NCBI GenBank assembly: GCA_945871815.1
Contig: CAMBXM010000013.1
Location: 1-41,865 of the forward strand
Direction: 5' to 3'
Length of the DNA stretch: 41,865 bases
From: Singulisphaera sp. GP187
GTDB lineage: Bacteria > Planctomycetota > UBA1135 > UBA2386
The position numbers and the translations under genes are program-made. A model generated the notes under the pieces. It made no database searches and was not told the DNA's origin. It saw nothing but the letters and a program-made list of their open reading frames with translations. Below are positions 24,040 to 34,186 of the stretch, in pieces (positions within the stretch are counted from its first letter, which is position 1; every line of letters starts with the position of its first letter).

Positions 24040-25887
24040 ATGCAACACCGGTTTGCATCCGTCCATGCCAGCCCGGATGCTGTGCCCTTGCCCAAGCTTG
24101 GTTCGACAGCGGCCGCACTGCACCGCCCCTGGCAGATGTTGATGCGCCGTCGCGGCATGGTTCTGCTCGGCATGGCCTGCGTCCCCCTGCACGCCGCCGT
24201 TTCGCTCTGGATGCCGTCCGTCATGGGCGGGGTTCTCGATCAACTCGAACCGGGCAGTGGACCGCCGTCCGCCACCGCAACTGGCTCCACTGCTGCTGCG
24301 CAAGCCGCGCTCGCCGACTCCTGCTGGCTGCTGCTCGCACTCGCGGTCGCAGAGACCGTCTTTCGCTACGTCTCGCGGCGGTGGCTGATCGACGTTTCAC
24401 GCCTCGTCGAACAGGACCTCAAGAACGAAGCGCTCGCGCACCTCCAACGCCTCCCGATCACGTGGTTTGACCGCGCCCGCACCGGCGACGTGGTCAGCAG
24501 ACTCACGCAGGATGTCGAGCTTGTGCGCTTCGTCATGGGGCCGCTGCTCCTGCACGGCGGCAGCGCCCTGTGCTTGCTCCCCGCCGGTGCTGTATTGATG
24601 GCGCGGCTGGACCTCGGTGTCACGTTTGCTTGTGCACTCGCGTTCGGGATGCTGTTCATCGCCTTGCGGATGCTGATGCCCCGGCTGCACAAGTGGAGCA
24701 AGCGGGCGCAGGAAGCCATCGGCCAGCTGTCGCAGCGCGCGCACGAGGACTTCGCCGGCATCCGCATTCTGCAGCAGTTTGCCGCGCAAGACCGCGAGCT
24801 GGCGGCAATGGCCACCAAGAACCGCCGCTACCTCGGGTGCAACCTGCGCCTCGTGCGACTCCGTTCCATGATGCACGCCATCACGCACTCGACCACGGGC
24901 GCGGTGCTCTTCGCAGTGTTACTGGTCGGTGGCCACCAGGTGATCGATGGGCAGTTGACGATCGGCGCGCTGTTCCAGTTCACGGTCTATCTCGGGCTCA
25001 TGATGTTCCCGCTCGAGATCCTCGGCTGGACTCTGGCGACGATGCCGCGGGCGATCGCTGCCGCGAAGCGCGTCGAAGAACTGTTCGCCGAGAAGGCCGA
25101 GGACAGCACGGGGTTGGACCTTCCCTTGCGCGGCCACCTCCTCGTGCGCGACCTCACATTCACCTACGCCGGTGCCGCAGCGCCAGCCCTGCGTTCGGTG
25201 TCCTTCGAACTGGAGCCAGGTCGCAAACTCGGACTCGTCGGTCCGGTCGGCAGCGGCAAGACGACTTTGCTGGCACTGTGCCTGCGCTTCTACGAACCGC
25301 CGCGCGGCACGATCTTTCTCGACGGCCACGACGTTCTGGACCTGTCTCCTCGCGCCATCCGCGCCGTGTTCGCCTTCGCCCCGCAAGAGCCGTTTCTGTT
25401 CAGCGACACGATCGCCGCCAATGTGGCGTTCGCCCGCGCGCAGGCGGGCCCCGAAGATCTCGACCTCGCAGTCGAGGCCGCGGCACTCGACCAGGACCTC
25501 CCGCAACTGCAACTCGGCCTCCAGACCGTAGTCGGCGAACGCGGCGTAACGCTCTCCGGCGGCCAGAAGCAGCGCGTGTCACTGGCGCGAGCTCTGCTGG
25601 GCGATCGACCGGCATTGATGCTCGATGACACGCTGTCCGCCGTCGACTCGCACACCGAACGCCGCATCGTGAGCGGCCTGCAGCGAGCGCGCGAAAAGCG
25701 CACCATGATCGTGGCGACGCACCGACTTTCGGCCGTGACCGATGCCGACCTGGTCTTGGTGCTCGACCGCGGCACCGTGCACGAACGAGGATCCCACCGC
25801 GAGCTCGTCGCACTCGGCGGCGACTATGCCGCCGCCTTTCGCCGGCAGACCGAAGCCAGCGCCCTCGAAGGCGGCACGGCACCATGA
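24040..25887 (+). CDS. ABC exporter subunit with degenerate ATPase site (MdlA-like)
   Basis: This 615-residue half-transporter has an N-terminal six-helix exporter domain (about 35-330) and a nucleotide-binding domain: Walker A GPVGSGKTT at 401-409, LSGGQ at 505-509, Walker B LMLDD with Asp530 replacing the usual catalytic Glu, and the switch His in THRLSAV. Asp at that place marks the non-catalytic site of heterodimeric exporters such as TM287 and BmrC. The start is uncertain: ATG 24040 is taken, but ATG 24136 or a GTG between them is possible. Its stop overlaps the next subunit by ATGA. The substrate is likely a drug, lipid or peptide; it cannot be named. Confidence 0.88.
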   Translation: MQHRFASVHASPDAVPLPKLGSTAAALHRPWQMLMRRRGMVLLGMACVPLHAAVSLWMPSVMGGVLDQLEPGSGPPSATATGSTAAAQAALADSCWLLLALAVAETVFRYVSRRWLIDVSRLVEQDLKNEALAHLQRLPITWFDRARTGDVVSRLTQDVELVRFVMGPLLLHGGSALCLLPAGAVLMARLDLGVTFACALAFGMLFIALRMLMPRLHKWSKRAQEAIGQLSQRAHEDFAGIRILQQFAAQDRELAAMATKNRRYLGCNLRLVRLRSMMHAITHSTTGAVLFAVLLVGGHQVIDGQLTIGALFQFTVYLGLMMFPLEILGWTLATMPRAIAAAKRVEELFAEKAEDSTGLDLPLRGHLLVRDLTFTYAGAAAPALRSVSFELEPGRKLGLVGPVGSGKTTLLALCLRFYEPPRGTIFLDGHDVLDLSPRAIRAVFAFAPQEPFLFSDTIAANVAFARAQAGPEDLDLAVEAAALDQDLPQLQLGLQTVVGERGVTLSGGQKQRVSLARALLGDRPALMLDDTLSAVDSHTERRIVSGLQRAREKRTMIVATHRLSAVTDADLVLVLDRGTVHERGSHRELVALGGDYAAAFRRQTEASALEGGTAP

Positions 25888-27662
25888 GCCTCGAAGACGA
25901 CGATCTGCTGGAGCGCCCGATCGATCTCGGCTTTCTGCCGCGCCTCTGGCCGTTCGTGCGTCCGTATCGGCGCGCGTTCGCCGCCAGTCTGTCGTTGCTC
26001 GTCGTGTCGTTCGCCATCGAACTGGTCGGCCCGTGGTTGTTGCGTGCCGCGATCAATGGCCCGATGCGGACCGAGGGCCGCACGGTCGCCGAGCGCACGA
26101 CAGACCTGTGGTGGTATGCCGGAGCCTTCTTGCTCGTGGTCCTCCTCGGAACCGCGTGCAGCTACGTCTACGGCCAGCTAACGGCATGGAACGGCCAACG
26201 CGTGATCCGCGACGTGCGGCGACAGCTGTTTGACCACCTGCTGCACGCGAGCATCGGTTTCCACGAACGCAACGCCGCCGGCAAGTTGACGACGCGCGTC
26301 ACGAGCGACGTCGAGAACCTCAACGAACTGATCTCGACCGGCGTACTGCAGAGCGCGTTCGATCTGCTCAAGATCGTCGGCGTTCTGATCGCGCTGTTCT
26401 TCCTCGATGTGCGACTCGCTCTGTTCACCGTCGCGACCACCCCAGTCGTGATCTTGATCAGCATCCTCTTTCGCCGCAATGCCCAGCGCGCCTACCGCGC
26501 GGTCCGCGGCAAGCTCGCACTACAGAATGCCTACACCACCGAGGCGATCGGCGGCGTGCGGGCGACCCGCGCGTTCGGTCGCGAGGACGCCGTCCAGACG
26601 CGCTACGAGGCACTCAACGCCGACACCGCGCAGTCGTGGCGAGCGACCGTCTACCACTTCTCGGTGTTCTTCGCGTTGGTCGACTTCGCACTGCGTGCAA
26701 CCGGCATTGGCCTGCTCTGGTTCGGCGGCACGTCGGTTCTGCGCGGCGAAGCAGATCCCGGCATGTTCATCCAGTTCTGGCTCTACTTCGGGATGTTGAC
26801 TTCGCCGATCAAAGAACTGGGCGAGAAGTACAACGTACTCCAAGCTGCGTTCGCGAGCACCGAGCGCATCTTCCTCATCCTCGACACGCCACGGTTTCCA
26901 CCACCGATCGCAAATGCGTTCGCCCCGACAGCGCGCGGCGCCGCCAGCATTGAGTTCGAGAATGTCGTCTTCGGCTATCGCGATGGCGAGCCGGTGCTGA
27001 ACGGCGTGTCGTTTCGAGCGGAACCAGGCGCAACCATCGCCATCGTTGGCCCCACGGGCGCTGGCAAGACGACGATGCTCTCCTTGGTCTCGCGTTTGCG
27101 CGACGTGACCAACGGTCGCGTGCTGGTTGATGGCATCGACGTCCGCCAGTGGGACCTCACCTCGCTGCGACGCCGCGTCGGCGTCGTCGCCCAAGACCTG
27201 TTCTTGTTCACCGGGTCGGTGATCGACAACGTTCGGCTGTTCGACCGCAGCATCTCTGAGGAGCAGGTGTGGAACGCACTCGAACTCGTCGGCGCCGCGG
27301 AGTTCGTGCGCGCGCTGAAGGGCGGCCTGCAGGCACAGGTAGAAGAACGAGGCGGCACCTTCTCACAGGGCCAACGGCAACTGCTGGCGTTCGCCCGCGC
27401 GCTGGTCACCGACCCCGCAGTGCTGGTGCTCGACGAGGCGACGGCAAGCATCGACAGCGCCTCCGAGGCCCGCCTGCAGAACGCGCTCGTAGTGGCGCTG
27501 CGTGGCAGGACGGCACTGGTCGTCGCCCACCGTTTGTCGACGGTGCGCCAAAGCTCGACAATCCTGGTGATCGCCGGCGGCCGCATCGCCGAAGCCGGCA
27601 CGCACGATCAACTCCTGCGACAGAACGACATCTACGCCGGCATGCTGCGCGCGTGCTCTTGA
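25884..27662 (+). CDS. ABC exporter subunit with intact ATPase site (MdlB-like)
   Basis: This 592-residue partner has a six-helix membrane domain (about 20-320) and a complete ATPase: Walker A GPTGAGKTT at 389-397, signature FSQGQ at 493-497 (a variant typical of MdlB/BmrD/TM288-type subunits), Walker B VLVLDE with catalytic Glu518, and the switch His in AHRLSTV. It completes a heterodimer with the preceding protein: this subunit supplies the consensus Walker B and the other supplies the consensus LSGGQ, giving one working site. The genes overlap by four bases, which favours equal synthesis. The lipoprotein protease gene follows after nine bases and may share the transcript. Confidence 0.92.
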   Translation: MSLEDDDLLERPIDLGFLPRLWPFVRPYRRAFAASLSLLVVSFAIELVGPWLLRAAINGPMRTEGRTVAERTTDLWWYAGAFLLVVLLGTACSYVYGQLTAWNGQRVIRDVRRQLFDHLLHASIGFHERNAAGKLTTRVTSDVENLNELISTGVLQSAFDLLKIVGVLIALFFLDVRLALFTVATTPVVILISILFRRNAQRAYRAVRGKLALQNAYTTEAIGGVRATRAFGREDAVQTRYEALNADTAQSWRATVYHFSVFFALVDFALRATGIGLLWFGGTSVLRGEADPGMFIQFWLYFGMLTSPIKELGEKYNVLQAAFASTERIFLILDTPRFPPPIANAFAPTARGAASIEFENVVFGYRDGEPVLNGVSFRAEPGATIAIVGPTGAGKTTMLSLVSRLRDVTNGRVLVDGIDVRQWDLTSLRRRVGVVAQDLFLFTGSVIDNVRLFDRSISEEQVWNALELVGAAEFVRALKGGLQAQVEERGGTFSQGQRQLLAFARALVTDPAVLVLDEATASIDSASEARLQNALVVALRGRTALVVAHRLSTVRQSSTILVIAGGRIAEAGTHDQLLRQNDIYAGMLRACS

Positions 27663-27671
27663 GGTGCCGTC

Positions 27672-28541
27672 GTGAAACCGGAGAAGCTGACTCAACTCGT
27701 AGCCCTGCTCTTGGTCGCTGCCTGCGCGACTCCGGAGTTGGGCCCGCGGCGCACGACCCTGCCCACGGACGGAGCTGCGGTCTTGCCGTCGCGCCACGTG
27801 CGCGGCGCATTCCTGCTGTTTGCCGAGTTCCCCGGACTCGCTGGCCGCCACGTACTGTTGTTGGACACCGGCACTGACAAGACCCTGCTCGATCTGCAGT
27901 TCGGGCGCTCTCTCGGCCTCCGCTCCCTGGGTGACGAACCCGTCGTCACCGCCACTGGCACGGCGGTGCCAGGGGTCCAGTTCGAGCGCCTGCCGGCACT
28001 GCGGCTTGGCGAAGTGGAGTTTCAGGACGTCGATGCGATCGGACTCGACCTCTCGCTGCTGCGCGAGCACGGTGGCTTGCCGATCGCCGGCATCGCCGGT
28101 TGTGACCTGTTTCGGCAGTGCCTGCTCGAGATCGACTATCAGAACCACAGCGTTCGGTGCTTGCCGCGCAGCGCGGCACCGACTGGGCCGGCGCACCAGT
28201 TCGGCGAACGCTCGCCGTGGGTCACGGTCGACCTCGCAGGCACGGCAGTGCGGATGCTGGTGGACACTGGATTTCAGCAATCGGTCGCACTGCCGCCCGG
28301 CACTGACGTGCCGTTCACCGGCAAACCCCGAGCCTACGGTGAGATCGCGTCCATCGCCGGGACCCAGCCCAAGGAGATCGCGCACCTCGCCGGCGTTCTG
28401 CGGCTCGGCAACCTCACGTGGCGCGAGCCGTCGATTCTGCTGGTCCCCGGCTGCCCCAAGATCGGCGCGCGCCTGCTTCGCGACACGTTGCTTCGATTGG
28501 ACAGCAGCGGTGGCCGGCTCTGGCTCGAGCGCTCGCGCTGA
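27672..28541 (+). CDS. Lipoprotein with two retropepsin-like aspartic protease motifs
   Basis: This 289-residue protein begins with a lipoprotein signal (hydrophobic LVALLLVAAC, lipobox VAAC, lipidated Cys18). Two clan AA aspartyl signatures follow: LLLDTGTDK with D65-T66-G67 and MLVDTGFQQ with D198-T199-G200. Each is followed by a hydrophobic strand and a GIAGCDLF or LGNL-type block, as in bacterial retropepsin-like (gag-asp_proteas/asp_protease_2) domains. Two active-site loops in one chain could give a pepsin-like intramolecular pair, whereas most bacterial homologues carry one or two independent domains. It is presumably anchored in the outer or inner membrane facing the periplasm. It is convergent with the MFS gene, with 12 bases between. 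Confidence 0.75.
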   Translation: MKPEKLTQLVALLLVAACATPELGPRRTTLPTDGAAVLPSRHVRGAFLLFAEFPGLAGRHVLLLDTGTDKTLLDLQFGRSLGLRSLGDEPVVTATGTAVPGVQFERLPALRLGEVEFQDVDAIGLDLSLLREHGGLPIAGIAGCDLFRQCLLEIDYQNHSVRCLPRSAAPTGPAHQFGERSPWVTVDLAGTAVRMLVDTGFQQSVALPPGTDVPFTGKPRAYGEIASIAGTQPKEIAHLAGVLRLGNLTWREPSILLVPGCPKIGARLLRDTLLRLDSSGGRLWLERSR

Positions 28542-28551
28542 CTTGGATCGA

Positions 28552-28571
28552 CGTCAACTCGAGCGTTGACG
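28552..28571. terminator. Hairpin between convergent protease and MFS genes
   Basis: CGTCAAC (28552-28558) and GTTGACG (28565-28571) pair perfectly around a 6-base loop. It starts ten bases after the protease stop and covers the MFS stop codon. It may act for both strands; the 7-bp stem without a T run makes this uncertain. Confidence 0.35.
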
Positions 28572-29939
28572 CCGCGGACTGACCTCGCTCGCCGCCAACA
28601 ACAGCGCCACGACGGCCGTCGCCGAGAGCACGGTGTAGACCCTGCGCATCGCCGCGACGAATTCCATCGGATGGGCCGCCGCATCGCCGTCGCCGCACGC
28701 CAGAGCGATCGCACCGTTGGTCAGCAGCATGCCACTGACCATGCCGATCGAACGCGCCATCGCCGCGAGCGCCGACGCCATCGTGCTCTGCCGCTCGGGC
28801 AGGCTCGCCATGATGCGCGCCATGTTGGGCGTGCTGAACAGGCCAAAGCCGAGCGCCTGAAGCCCCAGCACGACACCGGCCCAGTTCGCCTCGCTGCCGA
28901 CGTCGAGCGTGCGCGCGAGCAGCGTCGCCAGCAACACGAACAACACGCCGAGGAGCGTCACCCGCTGGGCGCCGAAGCGCTCGAAAAGGCGTCCGGCAGC
29001 CGGCGCCACGATGGCCATCAGCAGACTGCCCGACGCAATCACGAGTCCCGCCGTGTCGGGCGTCACGTGCCGCACCGCCTGCAGCCAAAGGCTCAGTAAG
29101 AACGTCGAACAGAACGCCGTGCAGTAGAGGACGATCTGCACCAAGAGAGCGGCGCGCAGCGAGGCGTTGGCAGCGAGCGCGCGCAGGTCGAGCAAGGGCC
29201 GCTTGGTCCGCAACTGAACGAAGACGAAAGACACCGCGAACACCACGGCCATCGCGAGCACGCTGGCTCCCAGCACGCCCCGGTGCACCACGGCACTGCC
29301 AAACGCCGCCGCCGCGACCGCGGCCGCCAACAGCGCGACGCTGGGACCATGCACTACCCGCGCCGGCGCGCGCCACTGCCGAGGCAGTCGCGCGAACACG
29401 ACGACGGAGCTGCACAGGATCAGCGCTGCCCCGAACACGAACACGCTGCGCCAACCGAACTGCCCGACGAGCACACCTGCGACCAGCGGTCCAAACGACA
29501 GACCGGCATAGGTCACGCCAATCGCCGCGCCGAACGCACGCCCCCGCCGCTCCTTGCCGACCACGTCTGCCAGCACCGCGAACCCGGTGGCGGTGTACGT
29601 CGCCGAGGCGGCGCCCTGCAGTGTTCGCAGCAGCAGGATCAGCCCCATCGACGAGCTCGCGGCGATGGCCAAGGACAGGATCGCGAAGGCAACAAGCCCA
29701 AAGAGGAACCACGTACGCTTGTCGCTGGCGTCGGCGAGCCGGCCGACGGGCAACAACAGCGCAAGACTGCTGCACAAGAAGGTCGTCTCGACGAGACCTA
29801 GCTCCGTAGCGCTGGCCGCGAGGTCGCGGCCCATTGCTGGCAGCGCAACGGCAACCCCCGAGAACAAGAAGGGGGGGCCGAAGTTGGCGGCGACGATCGC
29901 CGCGGCTAACCACCGGTCCGTTGGCGCAGGCTCCGTCAC
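28554..29939 (-). CDS. MFS drug/metabolite exporter, DHA2 family
   Basis: This 461-residue membrane protein has about 14 hydrophobic segments. The MFS motif A after helix 2 appears as GRLADASDKRTWFL and the antiporter motif C near helix 5 as SFGPLVAGVLVGQFGW, which marks proton-coupled drug:H+ antiporters. The length and helix count fit the EmrB/QacA-like DHA2 group rather than the 12-helix DHA1 group. The start at 29939 directly precedes a short Pro/Thr tail and the first helix (AAIVAANFGPPFLF). No TetR- or MarR-type regulator or EmrA partner is next to it. The substrate is unknown. Confidence 0.85.
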   Translation of the reverse strand: MTEPAPTDRWLAAAIVAANFGPPFLFSGVAVALPAMGRDLAASATELGLVETTFLCSSLALLLPVGRLADASDKRTWFLFGLVAFAILSLAIAASSSMGLILLLRTLQGAASATYTATGFAVLADVVGKERRGRAFGAAIGVTYAGLSFGPLVAGVLVGQFGWRSVFVFGAALILCSSVVVFARLPRQWRAPARVVHGPSVALLAAAVAAAAFGSAVVHRGVLGASVLAMAVVFAVSFVFVQLRTKRPLLDLRALAANASLRAALLVQIVLYCTAFCSTFLLSLWLQAVRHVTPDTAGLVIASGSLLMAIVAPAAGRLFERFGAQRVTLLGVLFVLLATLLARTLDVGSEANWAGVVLGLQALGFGLFSTPNMARIMASLPERQSTMASALAAMARSIGMVSGMLLTNGAIALACGDGDAAAHPMEFVAAMRRVYTVLSATAVVALLLAASEVSPRRQRSS

Positions 29940-30002
29940 CCGCTCAGTGTGCCCTGGCCTTCAGCACCGCGCCACTCGATGACTCTCGCGCGCCTTGACC
30001 AC

Positions 30003-31091
30003 TCACTTCTTCAGCGCTTCTGCCGGCACCGTTCCGGTCAGCGACTTCAGGAAGGCGACCATGACCAGAACCTCATCGGCGGACAGGTCCTTGTTGAGCT
30101 GGATGGCAGCCATGTTCTTCACCGCCTCTGCCAGCGTCGCCATCTTGCCGTCGTGGTAGTACGGAGCCGTCTCGGCGACATTCAGGAGGCTCGGCACCTT
30201 GAACAGGTACTTGTCGGCCTCACTCTTCGTGACCCGCATACGCCCGGTGTCCTCGGTCGGGTAGGGGCGCAACAAGCCGAGCTTCTGGTAGAGGTTGCCG
30301 CCGACGAGCCGCGACGTGTGGCACTGCGTGCAGCCGACGTCGATGAACAGCTTGAGACCGATCTTCTGTTCGGTCGTGAGTGCGTTGGCGCTGCCGTCGA
30401 GGAAGTCGTCGAAGGGTGATCGGGTGACCAGGGTGCGCTCGAACGCGCCGATCGCGTTCTTGAAGTTGTCGATGCTGACCGAGCCCTCGCCGGGGAACGC
30501 TTGCCCAAAGGCTGCCACGAGCTCTTGCTTGGCGCCGATCTTCTGCAGCAACTCGGCGTCGTCAGTGATCCCGTGCTCGCTCGGGTTGAGCACCTGCAGG
30601 ATCGCCTGCGCTTCGACGGTGTCGGCACGGCCATCCCGGAACTGGGCGATCTGACGGAACGCGTTCAGCGTCGTCGGCGAGTTGCGTTCGCCGTTCTTGC
30701 CGTCACTCCCGGGTGATGTCTGCCTGCCGTCCTGACCATAGTCGGCAAGGTCATGGCACGACGCGCAGCTGACGTTGCCGTTCTTGGACAACGAGGCGTC
30801 GTGGTAGAGCATCTTGCCGAGCGCGACCTGCTCCACCGTGCTTTTGGTGTCGACCTTCGGCGCCGACGGCTCGCTGCCGAAGTAGCCCTTGATCAAGGCC
30901 ATGTCGAGCTTCGGGGAGACCTTGGGCTTCTTGACTGTGGGAGCGGGCGCGGCCGCCGGCGTCTGGGTCTGTGCCGGTGTGGGTGCGGCGTTCTGCAGCG
31001 ACGTCGACGACGAGGCACTCTTGTCGCCGCCGCCACAGGCCGAGCAGAGCACGGCGACGAGGGCGAGGTAGAACGCGTAGGTCAGGTTCAT
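30003..31091 (-). CDS. Diheme cytochrome c peroxidase (MauG/CcpA family), probable lipoprotein
   Basis: This 361-residue periplasmic protein carries two c-type heme sites, CASCH at 109-113 and CTQCH at 254-258, and the family block PYYHDGKMATLAEAV near 310-324. These enzymes reduce H2O2 to water using electrons from cytochromes, or act as MauG-like oxidases. The N-terminus (MNLTYAFYLALVAVLCSACGGG) looks like a lipoprotein signal with Cys19 probably modified, followed by a Ser/Ala/Pro/Thr-rich linker (about 24-58) that would tether the enzyme to a membrane. ATG 31091 is chosen because the upstream frame enters the divergent Maf gene. It fits an oxygen-responsive lifestyle along with the FixL-like kinase. 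Confidence 0.9.
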   Translation of the reverse strand: MNLTYAFYLALVAVLCSACGGGDKSASSSTSLQNAAPTPAQTQTPAAAPAPTVKKPKVSPKLDMALIKGYFGSEPSAPKVDTKSTVEQVALGKMLYHDASLSKNGNVSCASCHDLADYGQDGRQTSPGSDGKNGERNSPTTLNAFRQIAQFRDGRADTVEAQAILQVLNPSEHGITDDAELLQKIGAKQELVAAFGQAFPGEGSVSIDNFKNAIGAFERTLVTRSPFDDFLDGSANALTTEQKIGLKLFIDVGCTQCHTSRLVGGNLYQKLGLLRPYPTEDTGRMRVTKSEADKYLFKVPSLLNVAETAPYYHDGKMATLAEAVKNMAAIQLNKDLSADEVLVMVAFLKSLTGTVPAEALKK

Positions 31092-31164
31092 GTCCGGTAG
31101 CTTGGAGTTCAGGGCGAGTCGAGCCAACCTTGCAGCCACCGACTTCTTTCGCCATCCTGCCGAC

Positions 31165-31743
31165 ATGGTTGCACTCGTGCTGGCGAGCACCTCGCCCTAC
31201 CGCAAGGAACTCCTCGAACGTCTGGGCGTCGCATTCACGTGCATCGCACCGCAGGTCGACGAGAACGCGGCCCGTGCAGCCGAGCCAAGCCCCATCGCGC
31301 TGGCCCGCGGCCTCGCACTGGCAAAGGCCGCTGACGTCGGCAAGAAGCACGGCAAGGACATCGTCATCGGCTGCGACCAGGTGGCCGCGTTGGGCGAACA
31401 GATCCTCGGCAAGCCGGGCTCCGCCGCCGCGGCCAAACAACAACTGCAATCGCTGCAAGGGAACGAACACCTGCTGATCACTGCAGTGGCGGTACAGTTC
31501 GGCAAGGAAGTCGAGGAGTTCGTGGAGGTCACGACCCTGCGCATGCGCAAACTCAGCGACGCCGAGATCGGCCGCTACGTCGACCACGACCAACCACTCG
31601 ATTGCGCCGGTAGCTACAAGTTCGAACGCGCCGGCATCGCGCTATTCGATCGCGTGCAGGGCGAGGACCACACCGCGATCACGGGCCTACCGTTGCTGAA
31701 GCTGGCGGCAGCACTGCGAAGGTTCGGCCTCTGCGTACCGTGA
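31165..31743 (+). CDS. Maf-type nucleotide pyrophosphatase (YceF-like)
   Basis: This 192-residue enzyme hydrolyses non-canonical or modified nucleoside triphosphates to monophosphates. It has the family start VLASTSPYRKELLERLG (4-20), the VDENAARAAEPSP substrate loop, GCDQVA with the catalytic Asp, KPGS, and the late block CAGSYKFERAGIALFDR followed by ITGLPLLKL. The CDQV and HPL/QPLDCAGSYK-type sequences are nearer to the E. coli YceF subgroup (m7GTP preferring) than to YhdE. The ATG at 31165 gives the canonical N-terminus; the 74-base gap to the divergent peroxidase must hold both promoters. Confidence 0.92.
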   Translation: MVALVLASTSPYRKELLERLGVAFTCIAPQVDENAARAAEPSPIALARGLALAKAADVGKKHGKDIVIGCDQVAALGEQILGKPGSAAAAKQQLQSLQGNEHLLITAVAVQFGKEVEEFVEVTTLRMRKLSDAEIGRYVDHDQPLDCAGSYKFERAGIALFDRVQGEDHTAITGLPLLKLAAALRRFGLCVP

Positions 31744-31770
31744 TCGACCTCCACGGGTAGCCTGCCCACC

Positions 31771-32043
31771 ATGGACTGGAAACTGCTCGGAACCGTCTTC
31801 GCCTCCGTTTTCGTCGCCGAACTCGGCGACAAGACGCAGCTCTCGACCATGCTCTTTGCCGCCAAGCACGACGGCGCCAAGCTGCACGTTTTCCTCGGCG
31901 CCGCCGCGGCGCTGGTCGTCTCGACCGCCATCGGCGTGCTTGCCGGGCAGGCTATCACTGCCGTGATCGGACCGGAGACGCTCAAGTGGATTGCCGGCCT
32001 CGGCTTCGTCGCGATTGGGCTCTGGACCCTGATCGCGGGCTGA
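31771..32043 (+). CDS. Half-size GDT1/TMEM165 (UPF0016) cation transporter
   Basis: This 90-residue membrane protein contains three hydrophobic helices and one copy of the family signature ELGDKTQLST (about 17-26), which binds Mn2+/Ca2+ in this transporter family. Typical members have two such repeats in about 190-230 residues (E-x-G-D-K/R-T/S twice). A single-repeat protein must pair with itself or with a second half-size copy, and none is seen adjacent. It lies 27 bases after the Maf gene and may be co-transcribed. A role in Mn2+ export or homeostasis is family inference. Confidence 0.85.
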   Translation: MDWKLLGTVFASVFVAELGDKTQLSTMLFAAKHDGAKLHVFLGAAAALVVSTAIGVLAGQAITAVIGPETLKWIAGLGFVAIGLWTLIAG

Positions 32044-32227
32044 GATCCGAGATCTGGGGCGGATTCGCCACTCGCGAACGGAGGCCATCCCACGCCTTGC
32101 CGGCCCAGTTCGGCGAGGATTGATGTTCTTGGCTCCAGACCCCCGTTGACGAGCCGAGCGCTCCGGCGACAATCCTTCACCCTTTTTGTCGGCCGAACCC
32201 TACCGCCGGCTGCTACGAGCGCACTTC

Positions 32228-34060
<1,833 letters not shown>

Positions 34061-34134
34061 GCCCGTCTGCCAGGAACCGGGGACCTTCGGTTTCGGCACG
34101 GTGGAGCCCTTCCAGGGGCGGCAAAGCACTGAGG

Positions 34135-34159
34135 GGAGGTGGCCAGATCGGCCACCTCC
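34135..34159 (+). promoter_or_regulatory. Perfect 10-bp leader hairpin before rnc, enclosing an SD-like core
   Basis: GGAGGTGGCC (34135-34144) and GGCCACCTCC (34150-34159) pair perfectly around the 5-base loop AGATC. The left arm contains GGAGGTG, an excellent Shine-Dalgarno match, which the right arm would mask. It lies 27 bases before the rnc ATG used here, and 75 bases after the typA stop. E. coli rnc is known to be autoregulated by RNase III cutting of a leader stem-loop; a similar role, or typA termination, is inferred. Confidence 0.5.
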
Positions 34160-34186
34160 GACTACGGTTCCGCCCCCGACCTGCCC

